DNA of 64,000 nt. Origin: Membranipora membranacea (Eukaryota > Bryozoa > Gymnolaemata > Cheilostomatida > Membraniporidae). Location: assembly GCA_914767715.1 (NCBI GenBank), contig OU612066.1, positions 4,965,001 through 5,029,000 of the forward strand. Reading direction: 5' to 3'. Below are positions 1 to 10,449 of this stretch, piece after piece. Every line of letters begins with the position of its first letter. Position 1 is the stretch's first letter. The translations under genes were made by a program, and so were the position numbers. Below the pieces are notes generated by a model. It worked only from the letters and a program-made list of their open reading frames with translations, made no database searches and had not been told where the DNA came from.

Positions 1-249
1 CAGCTGCGCAGCAGCGATTCTTGGGAAGGTCAGCATAGGGGATTGCCGGCACTATGAGAGGTTTGTCCCCCATGCCAAGAAGAGGATGCCGGGAAATATG
101 TTAGATTGGTGCTGCATTGCTATTACTTTTGGACAATACTCTAGAAATGATAAACAGTATAGAAGCTAGCGAAACTGGAAAATTGAAGTCGGCATTACCG
201 GCTATTGTTATCGACAACACAAATTATGACCTTTAGGTGGTAATCCACA

Positions 250-440
250 GTCCAGTGGTCCAGTCTAGTGCTTAGATCACTGCTGACACTGTCATAATCA
301 AACAAAAGAGTAACTCACCAGAGCCCGCTACTTGCTGCCAGCTTTCAACTGGCGTGTTGTACCCTGCTCTGTGAGCGCAGCGTTTAGTCCGGCAGAATGC
401 TAAACAATGAAGCTAAGCACGATGTCGCGTCGAAAAGATT
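250..440 (+). ncRNA. Candidate structured RNA in the 5S spacer (repeated in every unit)
   Basis: I do not recognise this as a known RNA. The block can form consecutive local helices: GAGC (321-324) with GCTC (366-369) enclosing GCCAG (337-341) with CTGGC (349-353), then GTTTAG (382-387) with CTAAAC (400-405). Positions 409-431 (GAAGCTAAGCACGATGTCG) resemble the 5S gene's own A-box segment (GAAGCTAAGCAACGTCGAG). The same block recurs at about 1418-1608, 2588-2778, 3758-3948 and 10450-10641. In the diverged last unit the CTGGC arm becomes CTGGT, which still pairs through G-U. An Sm-like AATTTTTG occurs further down at about 646. It may be a 5S-derived relic or an undescribed Pol III transcript. 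No expression evidence is available here. Confidence 0.3.
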
Positions 441-789
441 GTTGCCACATGGTTCATGGCATGCTACAAATGTTGAGCCCAATCCCAAAAAGTCCAGCAC
501 GAATAGATGTTTCTATGAGCCATCGAACCGGGCAGGCCCTCCATCCTCAAATAAAAACAGTAGCAAAATTGGAAACTTTGAATGTGATGGAGAAGAATTA
601 TATGTTTGATAAAAGATGGTAGAAATTTTGAAGATGGAGAAGCATAATTTTTGTGTCAAGTAAAGTAACAAGTTAAAATGAGTCTAGATGAAAGACTATA
701 AACATGCAAAAGAAAAATAAGAGTTGCATGCACTTGTTTTGTTAATACTGCATCCAAGCATAAAACTGCCTAAATTAATCACCATAATT

Positions 790-909
790 GTCTACGGCCA
801 TATCACGTTGAAAACGCCAGTTCTCGTCCGATCACTGAAGCTAAGCAACGTCGAGCCCAGTTAGTACTTGGATGGGTGACCGCCTGGGAATACTGGGTGC
901 TGTAGACTT
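790..909 (+). rRNA. 5S ribosomal RNA, copy 1
   Basis: A 120-nt sequence starting GTCTACGGCC and ending GTGCTGTAGAC, followed by a TTTT run that serves as the Pol III terminator. The internal control region is present: A box GAAGCTAAGC, and the C-box region containing GGATGGGTGACCGCCTGGGA. The 5' and 3' ends pair (GTCTAC with GTAGAC), closing helix I. The copy looks functional and matches copies 2 and 3. Confidence 0.97.
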
Positions 910-1957
910 TTGATTATTTTCCGTTTTTGCAACTTAAAGTCATGTTACATTCTTTGCCCTACCATCAATATGAGCTGCTTGAAGTGAATTTTTTTGGGCT
1001 CAGTACCCCTCCCCCCTCCCTTCCTCACTCCCCCCCCCCCAATTATTCCCAAACGGCAGCATATGCAAGCTTGTTTCTTGCAACAAAAAAGACAACGAAA
1101 AGAGCGATTTTTGAGCAGATGAATCCAAGAAAATCCTGCGTTTCGTGTAAAACCCCCTTTGAATTAGGCAGCTGCGCAGCAGCGATTCTTGGGAAGGTCA
1201 GCATAGGGGATTGCCGGCACTATGAGAGGTTTGTCCCCCATGCCAAGAAGAGGATGCCGGGAAATATGTTAGATTGGTGCTGCATTGCTATTACTTTTGG
1301 ACAATACTCTAGAAATGATAAACAGTATAGAAGCTAGCGAAACTGGAAAATTGAAGTCGGCATTACCGGCTATTGTTATCGACAACACAAATTATGACCT
1401 TTAGGTGGTAATCCACAGTCCAGTGGTCCAGTCTAGTGCTTAGATCACTGCTGACACTGTCATAATCAAACAAAAGAGTAACTCACCAGAGCCCGCTACT
1501 TGCTGCCAGCTTTCAACTGGCGTGTTGTACCCTGCTCTGTGAGCGCAGCGTTTAGTCCGGCAGAATGCTAAACAATGAAGCTAAGCACGATGTCGCGTCG
1601 AAAAGATTGTTGCCACATGGTTCATGGCATGCTACGAATGTTGAGCCCAATCCCAAAAAGTCCAGCACGAATAGATGTTTCTATGAGCCATCGAACCGGG
1701 CAGGCCCTCCATCCTCAAATAAAAACAGTAGCAAAATTGGAAACTTTGAATGTGATGGAGAAGAATTATATGTTTGATAATAGATGGTAGAAATTTTGAA
1801 GATGGAGAAGCATAATTTTTGTGTCAAGTAAAGTAACAAGTTAAAATGAGTCTAGATGAAAGACTATAAACATGCAAAAGAAAAATAAGAGTTGCATGCA
1901 CTTGTTTTGTTAATACTGCATCCAAGCATAAAACTGCCTAAATTAATCACCATAATT

Positions 1958-2077
1958 GTCTACGGCCATATCACGTTGAAAACGCCAGTTCTCGTCCGAT
2001 CACTGAAGCTAAGCAACGTCGAGCCCAGTTAGTACTTGGATGGGTGACCGCCTGGGAATACTGGGTGCTGTAGACTT
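1958..2077 (+). rRNA. 5S ribosomal RNA, copy 2
   Basis: Identical to copy 1 over the gene, with terminal helix, A box, C box and TTTT terminator all intact. It lies 1168 bp downstream of copy 1 in the same orientation. Confidence 0.97.
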
Positions 2078-3127
2078 TTGATTATTTTCCGTTTTTGCAA
2101 CTTAAAGTCATGTTACATTCTTTGCCCTACCATCAATATGAGCTGCTTGAAGTGAATTTTTTTGGGCTCAGTACCCCTCCCCCCCTCCCTTCCTCACTCC
2201 CCCCCCCCCCAATTATTCCCAAACGGCAGCATATGCAAGCTTGTTTCTTGCAACAAAAAAGACAACGAAAAGAGCGATTTTTGAGCAGATGAATCCAAGA
2301 AAATCCTGCGTTTCGTGTAAATCCCCATTTGAATTAGGCAGCTGCGCAGCAGCGATTCTTGGGAAGGTCAGCATAGGGGATTGCCGGCACTATGAGAGGT
2401 TTGTCCCCCATGCCAAGAAGAGGATGCCGGGAAATATGTTAGATTGGTGCTGCATTGCTATTACTTTTGGACAATACTCTAGAAATGATAAACAGTATAG
2501 AAGCTAGCGAAACTGGAAAATTGAAGTCGGCATTACCGGCTATTGTTATCGACAACACAAATTATGACCTTTAGGTGGTAATCCACAGTCCAGTGGTCCA
2601 GTCTAGTGCTTAGATCACTGCTGACACTGTCATAATCAAACAAAAGAGTAACTCACCAGAGCCCGCTACTTGCTGCCAGCTTTCAACTGGCGTGTTGTAC
2701 CCTGCTCTGTGAGCGCAGCGTTTAGTCCGGCAGAATGCTAAACAATGAAGCTAAGCACGATGTCGCGTCGAAAAGATTGTTGCCACATGGTTCATGGCAT
2801 GCTACAAATGTTGAGCCCAATCCCAAAAAGTCCAGCACGAATAGATGTTTCTATGAGCCATCGAACCGGGCAGGCCCTCCATCCTCAAATAAAAACAGTA
2901 GCAAAATTGGAAACTTTGAATGTGATGGAGAAGAATTATATGTTTGATAAATGATGGTAGAAATTTTGAAGATGGAGAAGCATAATTTTTGTGTCAAGTA
3001 AAGTAACAAGTTAAAATGAGTCTAGATGAAAGACTATAAACATGCAAAAGAAAAATAAGAGTTGCATGCACTTGTTTTGTTAATACTGCATCCAAGCATA
3101 AAACTGCCTAAATTAATCACCATAATT

Positions 3128-3247
3128 GTCTACGGCCATATCACGTTGAAAACGCCAGTTCTCGTCCGATCACTGAAGCTAAGCAACGTCGAGCCCAGTT
3201 AGTACTTGGATGGGTGACCGCCTGGGAATACTGGGTGCTGTAGACTT
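3128..3247 (+). rRNA. 5S ribosomal RNA, copy 3
   Basis: Identical to copies 1 and 2 over the gene, with intact internal control region and T-run terminator. Spacing from copy 2 is 1170 bp. Confidence 0.97.
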
Positions 3248-4297
3248 TTGATTATTTTCCGTTTTTGCAACTTAAAGTCATGTTACATTCTTTGCCCTAC
3301 CATCAATATGAGCTGCTTGAAGTGAATTTTTTTGGGCTCAGTACCCCTCCCCCCCCTCCCTTCCTCACTCCCCCCCCCCCAATTATTCCCAAACGGCAGC
3401 ATATGCAAGCTTGTTTCTTGCAACAAAAAAGACAACGAAAAGAGCGATTTTTGAGCAGATGAATCCAAGAAAATCCTGCGTTTCGTGTAAATCCCCACTT
3501 GAATTAGGCAGCTGCGCAGCAGCGATTCTTGGGAAGGTCAGCATAGGGGATTGCCGGCACTATGAGAGGTTTGTCCCCCATGCCAAGAAGAGGATGCCGG
3601 GAAATATGTTAGATTGGTGCTGCATTGCTATTACTTTTGGACAATACTCTAGAAATGATAAACAGTATAGAAGCTAGCGAAACTGGAAAATTGAAGTCGG
3701 CATTACCGGCTATTGTTATCGACAACACAAATTATGACCTTTAGGTGGTAATCCACAGTCCAGTGGTCCAGTCTAGTGCTTAGATCACTGCTGACACTGT
3801 CATAATCAAACAAAAGAGTAACTCACCAGAGCCCGCTACTTGCTGCCAGCTTTCAACTGGCGTGTTGTACCCTGCTCTGTGAGCGCAGCGTTTAGTCCGG
3901 CAGAATGCTAAACAATGAAGCTAAGCACGATGTCGCGTCGAAAAGATTGTTGCCACATGGTTCATGGCATGCTACAAATGTTGAGCCCAATCCCAAAAAG
4001 TCCAGCACGAATAGATGTTTCTATGAGCCATCGAACCGGGCAGGCCCTCCATCCTCAAATAAAAACAGTAGCAAAATTGGAAACTTTGAATGTGATGGAG
4101 AAGAATTATATGTTTGATAATAGATGGTAGAAATTTTGAAGATGGAGAAGCATAATTTTTGTGTCAAGTAAAGTAACAAGTTAAAATGAGTCTAGATGAA
4201 AGACTATAAACATGCAAAAGAAAAATAAGAGTTGCATGCACTTGTTTTGTTAATACTGCATCCAAGCATAAAACTGCCTAAATTAATCACCATAATT

Positions 4298-4417
4298 GTC
4301 TACGGCCATATCACGTTGAAAACGCCAGTTCTGGTCCGATCACTGAAGCTAAGCAACGTCGAGCCCAGTTAGTACTTGGATGGGTGACCGCCTGGGAATA
4401 CTGGGTGCTGTAGACTT
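4298..4417 (+). rRNA. 5S ribosomal RNA, copy 4
   Basis: Differs from copies 1-3 by one base in the part after CCAGTTCT (CTGGTCC in place of CTCGTCC). Terminal helix, A box, C box and terminator are intact. It is the last complete gene before the LINE insertion. Confidence 0.95.
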
Positions 4418-5262
4418 TTGATTATTTTCCGTTTTTGCAACTTAAAGTCATGTTACATTCTTTGCCCTACCATCAATATGAGCTGCTTGAAGTGAATTTT
4501 TTTGGGCTCAGTACCCCCCCCCCCCCCCTTCCTCCCCCTTCCTCACTCCCCCCCCCTTAATTATTCCCAAACGGCAGCATATGCAAGCTTGTTTCTTACA
4601 ACAAAAAAGACGACGATAAGAGCGATTTTTGAGCAGATGAATCCAAGAAAATCCTGCGATTCGCGTCAATCCCCATTTGAACTAGGCAGCTGCGCAGCAG
4701 CGATTCTTGGGAAGGTCAGCATAGGAGATTGCCGACACTATGAGAGGTTTGTCCCCCATGCCAAGAAGAGGAGGCCGGGAAATATGTTACATTTGTGCTG
4801 CATTGCTATTACTTTTGGACAATACTCTAGAAATGATAAACAGTATGAAAGCTAGCGAAACGGGAAAATTGAAGTCGGCATTATCGGCTATTGTTATCGA
4901 CAACACAAATTATGACCTTTAGGTGGTAACCCACATAATGGTTGGTGTTTGCTTGTAAGGTTAAGTGTGTCGATGTGCACATAATTACCAATATTATTGC
5001 ACATATTTTGCTATGGTCATTACCCTGTATTACTGAAACGCGCGAGAAGCACCAGCCCCGGCAGAAATCATCACACGACTTCTGGCCGGCGGGGAAAAGA
5101 TTATCTCTGACTTTTCTGATTCACCAGATCAAGGTAACAGCTTAATTCAACTTTATCTTGTGATTAATTCTCTTGGAATAAATTAATAATTTGAATACTC
5201 AGCTTTCACTTGGCTTTTCGAGTGGCACACTCCTCAGCACTTTTATCGAGCTGTAATTTCAC

Positions 5263-5461
5263 TGCTTTCTTTCACTCCCTCAGTTTTGGCGGGAATTTCT
5301 CTTTGTGCAATTTGCATTAAGCACTTGCAGCACACATTTGGCCTAGTTTAGGCACTCCTCTTTTTTTCACTCCCTCCATTTTGGCGGGAAATTTTCTCTG
5401 TGCAATTTGAACAAGGCTCTTGCAGCCTACTTTTGGCCTAGTTTAGGCACTTCTCTTTTTT
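5263..5461 (+). repeat. Two tandem monomers in the LINE 5' UTR
   Basis: Two imperfect head-to-tail copies of about 95-100 bp lie just before ORF1. Shared landmarks are TTCACTCCCTC, TTTTGGCGGGAA, GTGCAATTTG, CTTGCAGC and GGCCTAGTTTAGGCACT. Each monomer ends in a T/C-rich run. Tandem 5' monomers act as promoters in several LINE families, so a promoter role is plausible but inferred. Confidence 0.7.
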
Positions 5462-5467
5462 CCCATC

Positions 5468-6459
5468 ATGATTCCTTCTGCTGTCATCCAAAAGAGCTGC
5501 AAGTCTACTGATTTGGTATCACTTTTTTTTGCTGATCTAAAAAAGTACACGCCTCTCTCCAAAGTTAAGTCTGCCGTTCCCATTGGGGATGGCATTGAAG
5601 TTAGTTTTATTGATCAGACCAGTTTGTCGGAATTCCTTGCAAGTGCTCCTGTTGAGTGGAATATGCGTTCAGAGCTCAAGAAGGAGCTGCTCCTAACCAT
5701 TTCCCCTCAGTTTGGAGAGGGTCACTTTTTGGTCCCTGATGAGGCTATGTGGGCAGCTATGTCCACATAAGGCAAAGTTTTAAAGGGAAGACGGATGAGG
5801 TTCTCAGAGTTCCCAACCATTGAGAATGGTGTGAGACAGTTTGTCATAGAGCCCAAGAAGGGGTTAATCTTTCCAGGGTCGGTCAGGTTTATCAAATCAG
5901 GGTTCAGGATCGCGTATCGAGACCAGGTCAGAACTTGCTTCAAGTGCCATTTCACAGCCCATATCGCTAGGGACTGTCCCTTTGATTATTGTACCATTTG
6001 CCATCTGACTGGCCACACTAACGAGGAGTGCGATAGAGTAAAGGTGTGTAGTATTTGCAAGGAAAAGGGTCATAGCTATGACCTTTGTGATCTTTTGGAC
6101 AAAGACAGTACAGTTGCTTTAAACAAAACATGGACCAAAAAAGAATCAAGTTAAGAAAATCTTCCGGCCAGCCATATGACACCTTTAACCAGGAACTATT
6201 TCGATTCTAACCCTAACTCCAAATCTAAAGATAACTCTAGTACTAACCCACAACCAGCCGATTCGAGATCAGATTCACCACCCAAACCCAACGTGTGGGC
6301 AAGCCCGGCAGCCGCCACCCCCATCTCCCAGTCCCAGTCGATTGAGTCCACCCAGGCAGCAGGGACAGAGAAGTTGCCCTCTCTTCTGATGAGTCTTTCG
6401 AAAATGATTCTTTGCAGATTGACGTAGATAGTGATAACATCACTAACAACAATGCCTAA
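5468..6459 (+). pseudogene. LINE ORF1, gag-like zinc-knuckle protein, broken
   Basis: An ATG at 5468 opens a frame that continues to 6427 with in-frame stops at 5768 and 6152. The natural C-terminus appears to lie in another frame, ending in an acidic tail near 6459. Between 5936 and about 6095 are three zinc knuckles, all of the C-x2-C-x4-H-x4-C form: CFKCHFTAHIARDC, CTICHLTGHTNEEC and CSICKEKGHSYDLC. The middle part after 6176 is rich in Ser, Pro and Asn. Such ORF1 proteins bind the element RNA. The breaks (two stops and at least one shift near 6380, possibly another near 5770) mean no intact protein is made. Confidence 0.75.
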
Positions 6460-6662
6460 AGGACATCCTCTGTTCTGGATGGGGAGGGGGAAAAGGGGGT
6501 CACAGAACTAAAGAAAAAGCCAAACGTGGCCACAGATGACTGAAATTTTTTTTTTCCCAGTCCACCCTCCACTTAAAAAACCCCTCAGAGCTCCCTTTTT
6601 TTTTCTGGAGTTTTCTCCTCATCCTTCTTTTAAGCTTTCATAAACTAAACAACTCCTTCTTC

Positions 6663-9600
6663 AATCTATCTATTGCCGAGGTACTTAGAGTATCCTCTTT
6701 AAATGTTCGAGGCATAGCAGAATTTAAAAAAAGACAAAAAGCAATATCTATTCTCGAAAAACTTAACTCTGATCTCTTTTTAATTCAAGAGACTCATTTA
6801 GAAACCTGTAGAGAATGGAAAGGTAAATCTTTCTTTAACTTTCTCACTTCACATTCTGCCGGGGTGGCGATCCTTTTTAAACCCAATTTTTCAGGCGTCA
6901 TAGACAATTTCTTCTCCAATAATGACGGCCGAATCTGCTACGTAGACTTTTCTTTTGACAACAAACAAATCAGAGTTATCTGTGTTCACGCACCAACTAT
7001 ACCAGCGGACATGAAGATTTTTTTTTCAACTACACTTCCACCTTTTTTTTCTTCGTCCAAAATGAACATCATTGCCGGGGATATGAACTGCGTGAGCTCA
7101 ATTCTTTACGACACCTTGGGTCATAGCAGAGGAGAGGTCCTGGTAGGCTCTTCTGAGTTAGAATCACTAGTTATATCTTTCGGTTGCTCTGATCCATATA
7201 GAAGACCACCAGGAGCTTTAAAAAACGGATTTACCTGGTTTCCGGGTAGCGCTGCGTCAGACAGCAGACTCGACAAATTTTTTGTTCCCAGAGATTGTGC
7301 CTCTTCTATTAAATCTGAATTTTTTCCATATTCCGATCGTAAAATCCTACACTGTTCCATCAAAATCAATACAAGCACAATTGCCCATGGTAAATCCTTT
7401 TGGAAACTTAATAATTCAATACTACAAGATGACGTTTACATTGACTTAATTAAAAACCTAATAGAGGATTGCAGATCACTACGCCTCGCTTTTAAAACAG
7501 TCGGGGAATGGTGGGACGACATTAAAGAGAGAATTAAAAAGGTTACAATAAAACACTGCACTTTCAGAAAGCGAGAGCGCCATGAAATGGAAGACGATTT
7601 AAAAAATAAATCAGAAATGGAAACCGATCTGAACGAAATAATACACCTTAAAAGAGAACTTGAAGAACTTTATGACGAGAAATTAAAATCTCTTTTTGTA
7701 AGATCCAGGATAGAGGCAGACTTGCATGACGAAAAGTGCTCCTCTTTTGTCTACGAGAGACTTAAAGAAAGACAAGTTAATAAAGATATTAAAAAAATAA
7801 CCGACCCGCATACCAATCTAAACTTCACAGAAAATACCAATATAACCAGAGTTTTTGAATCTTTCTATAAAGATTTATAAACCACTAAACAATGCAATCC
7901 ACATTTTCAAACTCAGATCCTGCACCGAGTGTCACCTAAAGGGCAGGAAAATAACGAGTTTGCTATAAATAGGGAAACGTTAAAAAACATAGTCTCGTCA
8001 ATGAAAAATAATAAAACTCCAGGCATGGACGGTTTAACGGCAGAATTTTACAAAAAATTTTTTGATGACATACAGGACATATTAGTTGAAGTCTATACTG
8101 AAATAAACACCGAAAATACAGTTCCTACGTCCATGACGAAGGCAGTAACCACTGTGATTCCAAAAAAATCAAAGTGTGAAACACCAGCAGACTATAGACC
8201 AATCACACTATTAAACATTGATTATGAAATTCCACTAAATACCTGAACAAAGTATATTTTTCTGAATTCCTAAAATCTAATATTTCATCAGAGCAGCTTT
8301 GCGCAGTTCCTGACAGGAACATTCATAATGGAAACATCTTCATAAGGGATGTCATCACCTTCTGCAAAAATAAAAACCAAGCTGGGATCCTTATGTCTCT
8401 AGACCAGAAGAAAGCCTTTGATCTAGTAGACAGGGACTTTCTTTTCAGGGTCATGGAGGGCTTCAACTTCAATACTGAAGTCCTTTAAATGGAACACTTT
8501 ACCAGAATACTACCACCTCTGTCCAAATAAATGGCCACCTTTCTGAAGACATTGAACTACAGAGAGGGGTAAGACAAGGGTGCCCACTTTCACCATCTCT
8601 GTACATTATTTATGTAGAGTCTTTTCTTATATATATACACAGCCAAGCGGCTTTCAGGGGTATCCCTTTAACCACAAACAAAGTAGCTAAAGTTACCGCC
8701 TATGCAGACGATCTTCTTTTTTTTTGCCAAGATAACGCCGATGTAGAATATATTTTTTCTTTTTTTGCTCACATCCGGCAGGCTACAGGCAGCGAGTTAA
8801 ATAGAGCAAAGACTCAGCTTTTGGCTTTGGGTACAGCGGAACTAACCAACGAGATAAAAGTGTGTGGGATCATTTTTAAAGATACCGACGGCCAAGAAAT
8901 GGAAAGAATAAATGTGTTAGAATGCATCCGAAAGTTAAAAAGTAAAATAAACATCTTTCAGACTATTCCCTGTACCATCAAAGGGAAAGTCATAATAGTT
9001 AATACAATATTGTACCCAATAATATTTTACATGGCACACACCTTTTTACCCAGTGCAATACACACAGCTCTCATGAAAAAGCTTGCCTTTACCCTGATCT
9101 ACAGAGAGGGGAAAACAGAATTAATTAAAAGACAATTCATAGAGCTGGCAAAAGAAAAAGGAGGCATGGGCTTATATGAACTGAAATCCTACTGTGAGGC
9201 AACTTACCTGCAGGATAACCTATGCCTACCTGTACAAGAGTCCTTCGAACACCAAAGACTTGATCTTTTTTTGTATTTTTTCTCTTTCTGGACAAGAAAT
9301 CTGTTTCCACATACATATACTAAAAACAGTGCACACTGCTTCAAACTGCTGGACCAATATAAAAAAGCACCAACTGTACTAGCTAAGTTAGACGAAAAAT
9401 CTAAAGACATTCTTAAAATAAGCCTTGTGTCAACCAATCAACTTTATCAATTTATCATAGAAGAGGGTGATCTCTTACCCATTAAAATTCATACAAACCG
9501 AGAGTTAAGTGAAATTGAGAAAACCCGATTAATTAAAATATGGAACAATTATAAAGTGTCATCCCAAAATTCCAGCTTTATGTGGAAGACAGCCATGAAT

Positions 9601-10041
9601 GGCACAGTAAATGGAGCCACCCTTTTAAAATGGAAAATACACTTAGTGAAGACAACTTGTAACTTTTGCATAAAACAAGAAACAGAGACATTAGAACATG
9701 TATTTGCATCATGCAGTTCCCTCCAGGTGACAAGAAATATAATAATAGAATCTGTTAAAAAGCTGGGAACACACATTAATACGGATAAAAACAACAAACA
9801 AATTCTTTTCTGTTTAAGTTTGACCCCTAATGACCAGGGAAACACCATCAATATGAACGTGTTTGAATATGTAGCAGAGTGCAATAGGATGATATGGAAC
9901 GTCAGGCATGAAATAGTTTTTGAGAAAGCGGATAGGGAAAATAAGATAATTGAAATAGAAAGGAAAATAAAAGCATTTAGTGACTTCTTCTGCAACGAGA
10001 GAATAGTCCAAGAAAGTAACTTAAAATGTAAGGGCAGGTGA
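6663..10041 (+). pseudogene. LINE ORF2, endonuclease plus reverse transcriptase, broken
   Basis: No clear ATG; the frame is open from before 6681. Endonuclease motifs appear in order: SLNVRG, LIQETH, AGDMN and a YSDR segment at about 7329-7340. The last is where this nuclease family has Ser-Asp-His, so the catalytic His seems replaced by Arg. RT motifs follow: TPGMDG (about 8010), a fingers segment with DYRPITLLN, SLDQKKAFD, RQGCPLSPSLY and YADD at 8701-8712. The final long frame, about 8490-10041, ends with a C-x2-C-x9-H-x4-C finger (CNFC to EHVFASC). Damage includes an in-frame stop at 7878, a shift near 8235, and a stop with shift at 8486. RNase H is not seen. Confidence 0.85.
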
Positions 10042-10449
10042 GGTTGATAGAGGAGTAGCCTGTCCTGGTGACAGTAGTTGAGTAAACAGTACAACTCATG
10101 CCATGCCTTAAGCAAGTCACCGAAGACCTCTGCTCTTTTTTAGTCTTTTTTTTCAGCAGCCACAATTTATTTCTTTTTCAATGGCAAAGCAGAGGTAGTT
10201 TATTAGAGAAGTTTTACCACCATAAAAAAACACATCCTAAGATAAAAACTAGTTTCTAAAGACACAGTACAGATAAGTTAAATTTTTTGTTGCCGTTCAA
10301 GTTCCTCTAATAAACAGGATTTCTAAATACAGACGCAGACATCAGATTGTGCCAACTAATCAGGTATAGATTTAATAAAATCAGAGTATCTGTGGCTGTG
10401 TGTATGATGGATCACACACTGGTGTCACCTTGTGTATCCCTTGGCCTAC
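10042..10449 (+). other. LINE 3' UTR and 3' junction
   Basis: No coding signal. The sequence ends abruptly in CCTTGGCCTAC against the 5S spacer, without a poly(A) tail or an obvious microsatellite tail, and without a recognisable target-site duplication. Confidence 0.5.

Larger units (their letters stand above)
1..4935. repeat. 5S rDNA tandem array, about 1170-bp unit
   Basis: Four complete junctions of the same unit are visible: the segment that opens the window recurs at 1169, 2339, 3509 and 4687, giving periods of 1168, 1170, 1170 and 1178 bp. Units are almost identical apart from the length of a C/T-rich tract about 100 bp after each 5S gene (around 1010-1040, 2175-2210, 3345-3380, 4513-4556) and a few point changes, for example in the triplet just before the GATGGTAG segment at 615-621. 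Each unit carries one 5S gene on the plus strand. Near-identity implies recent homogenisation. The last unit before the LINE (from 4500 on) is the most diverged, as expected near the edge of an array. Confidence 0.97.
4936..10449 (+). mobile_element. Broken APE-type LINE (Tx1/L1-like) inserted in the 5S spacer
   Basis: The spacer of the 5S unit runs up to GGTAACCCACA (ending 4935) and resumes at GGTCCAGTCTAG (10450), so about 5.5 kb is inserted and about 7 bp of target is missing. Inside, in order, are a 5' UTR with two tandem monomers, ORF1 with three zinc knuckles, ORF2 with an apurinic-type endonuclease, reverse transcriptase with YADD and a C-terminal CCHC, and a 3' UTR without an obvious poly(A) tail. 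The ORF1 zinc knuckles plus APE endonuclease without RNase H suggest the Tx1/L1 group. From family knowledge, Tx1 lineages include site-specific elements in RNA genes, such as Mutsu in 5S. Several stops and frameshifts show that this copy is dead. Confidence 0.85.

Noticed and set aside
397-622. Repeated 70-residue open frames in each 5S spacer
   Set aside because: They recur only because the unit recurs, two frames overlap each other, they cover the structured block, and the diverged unit at 10450-11287 does not preserve them.
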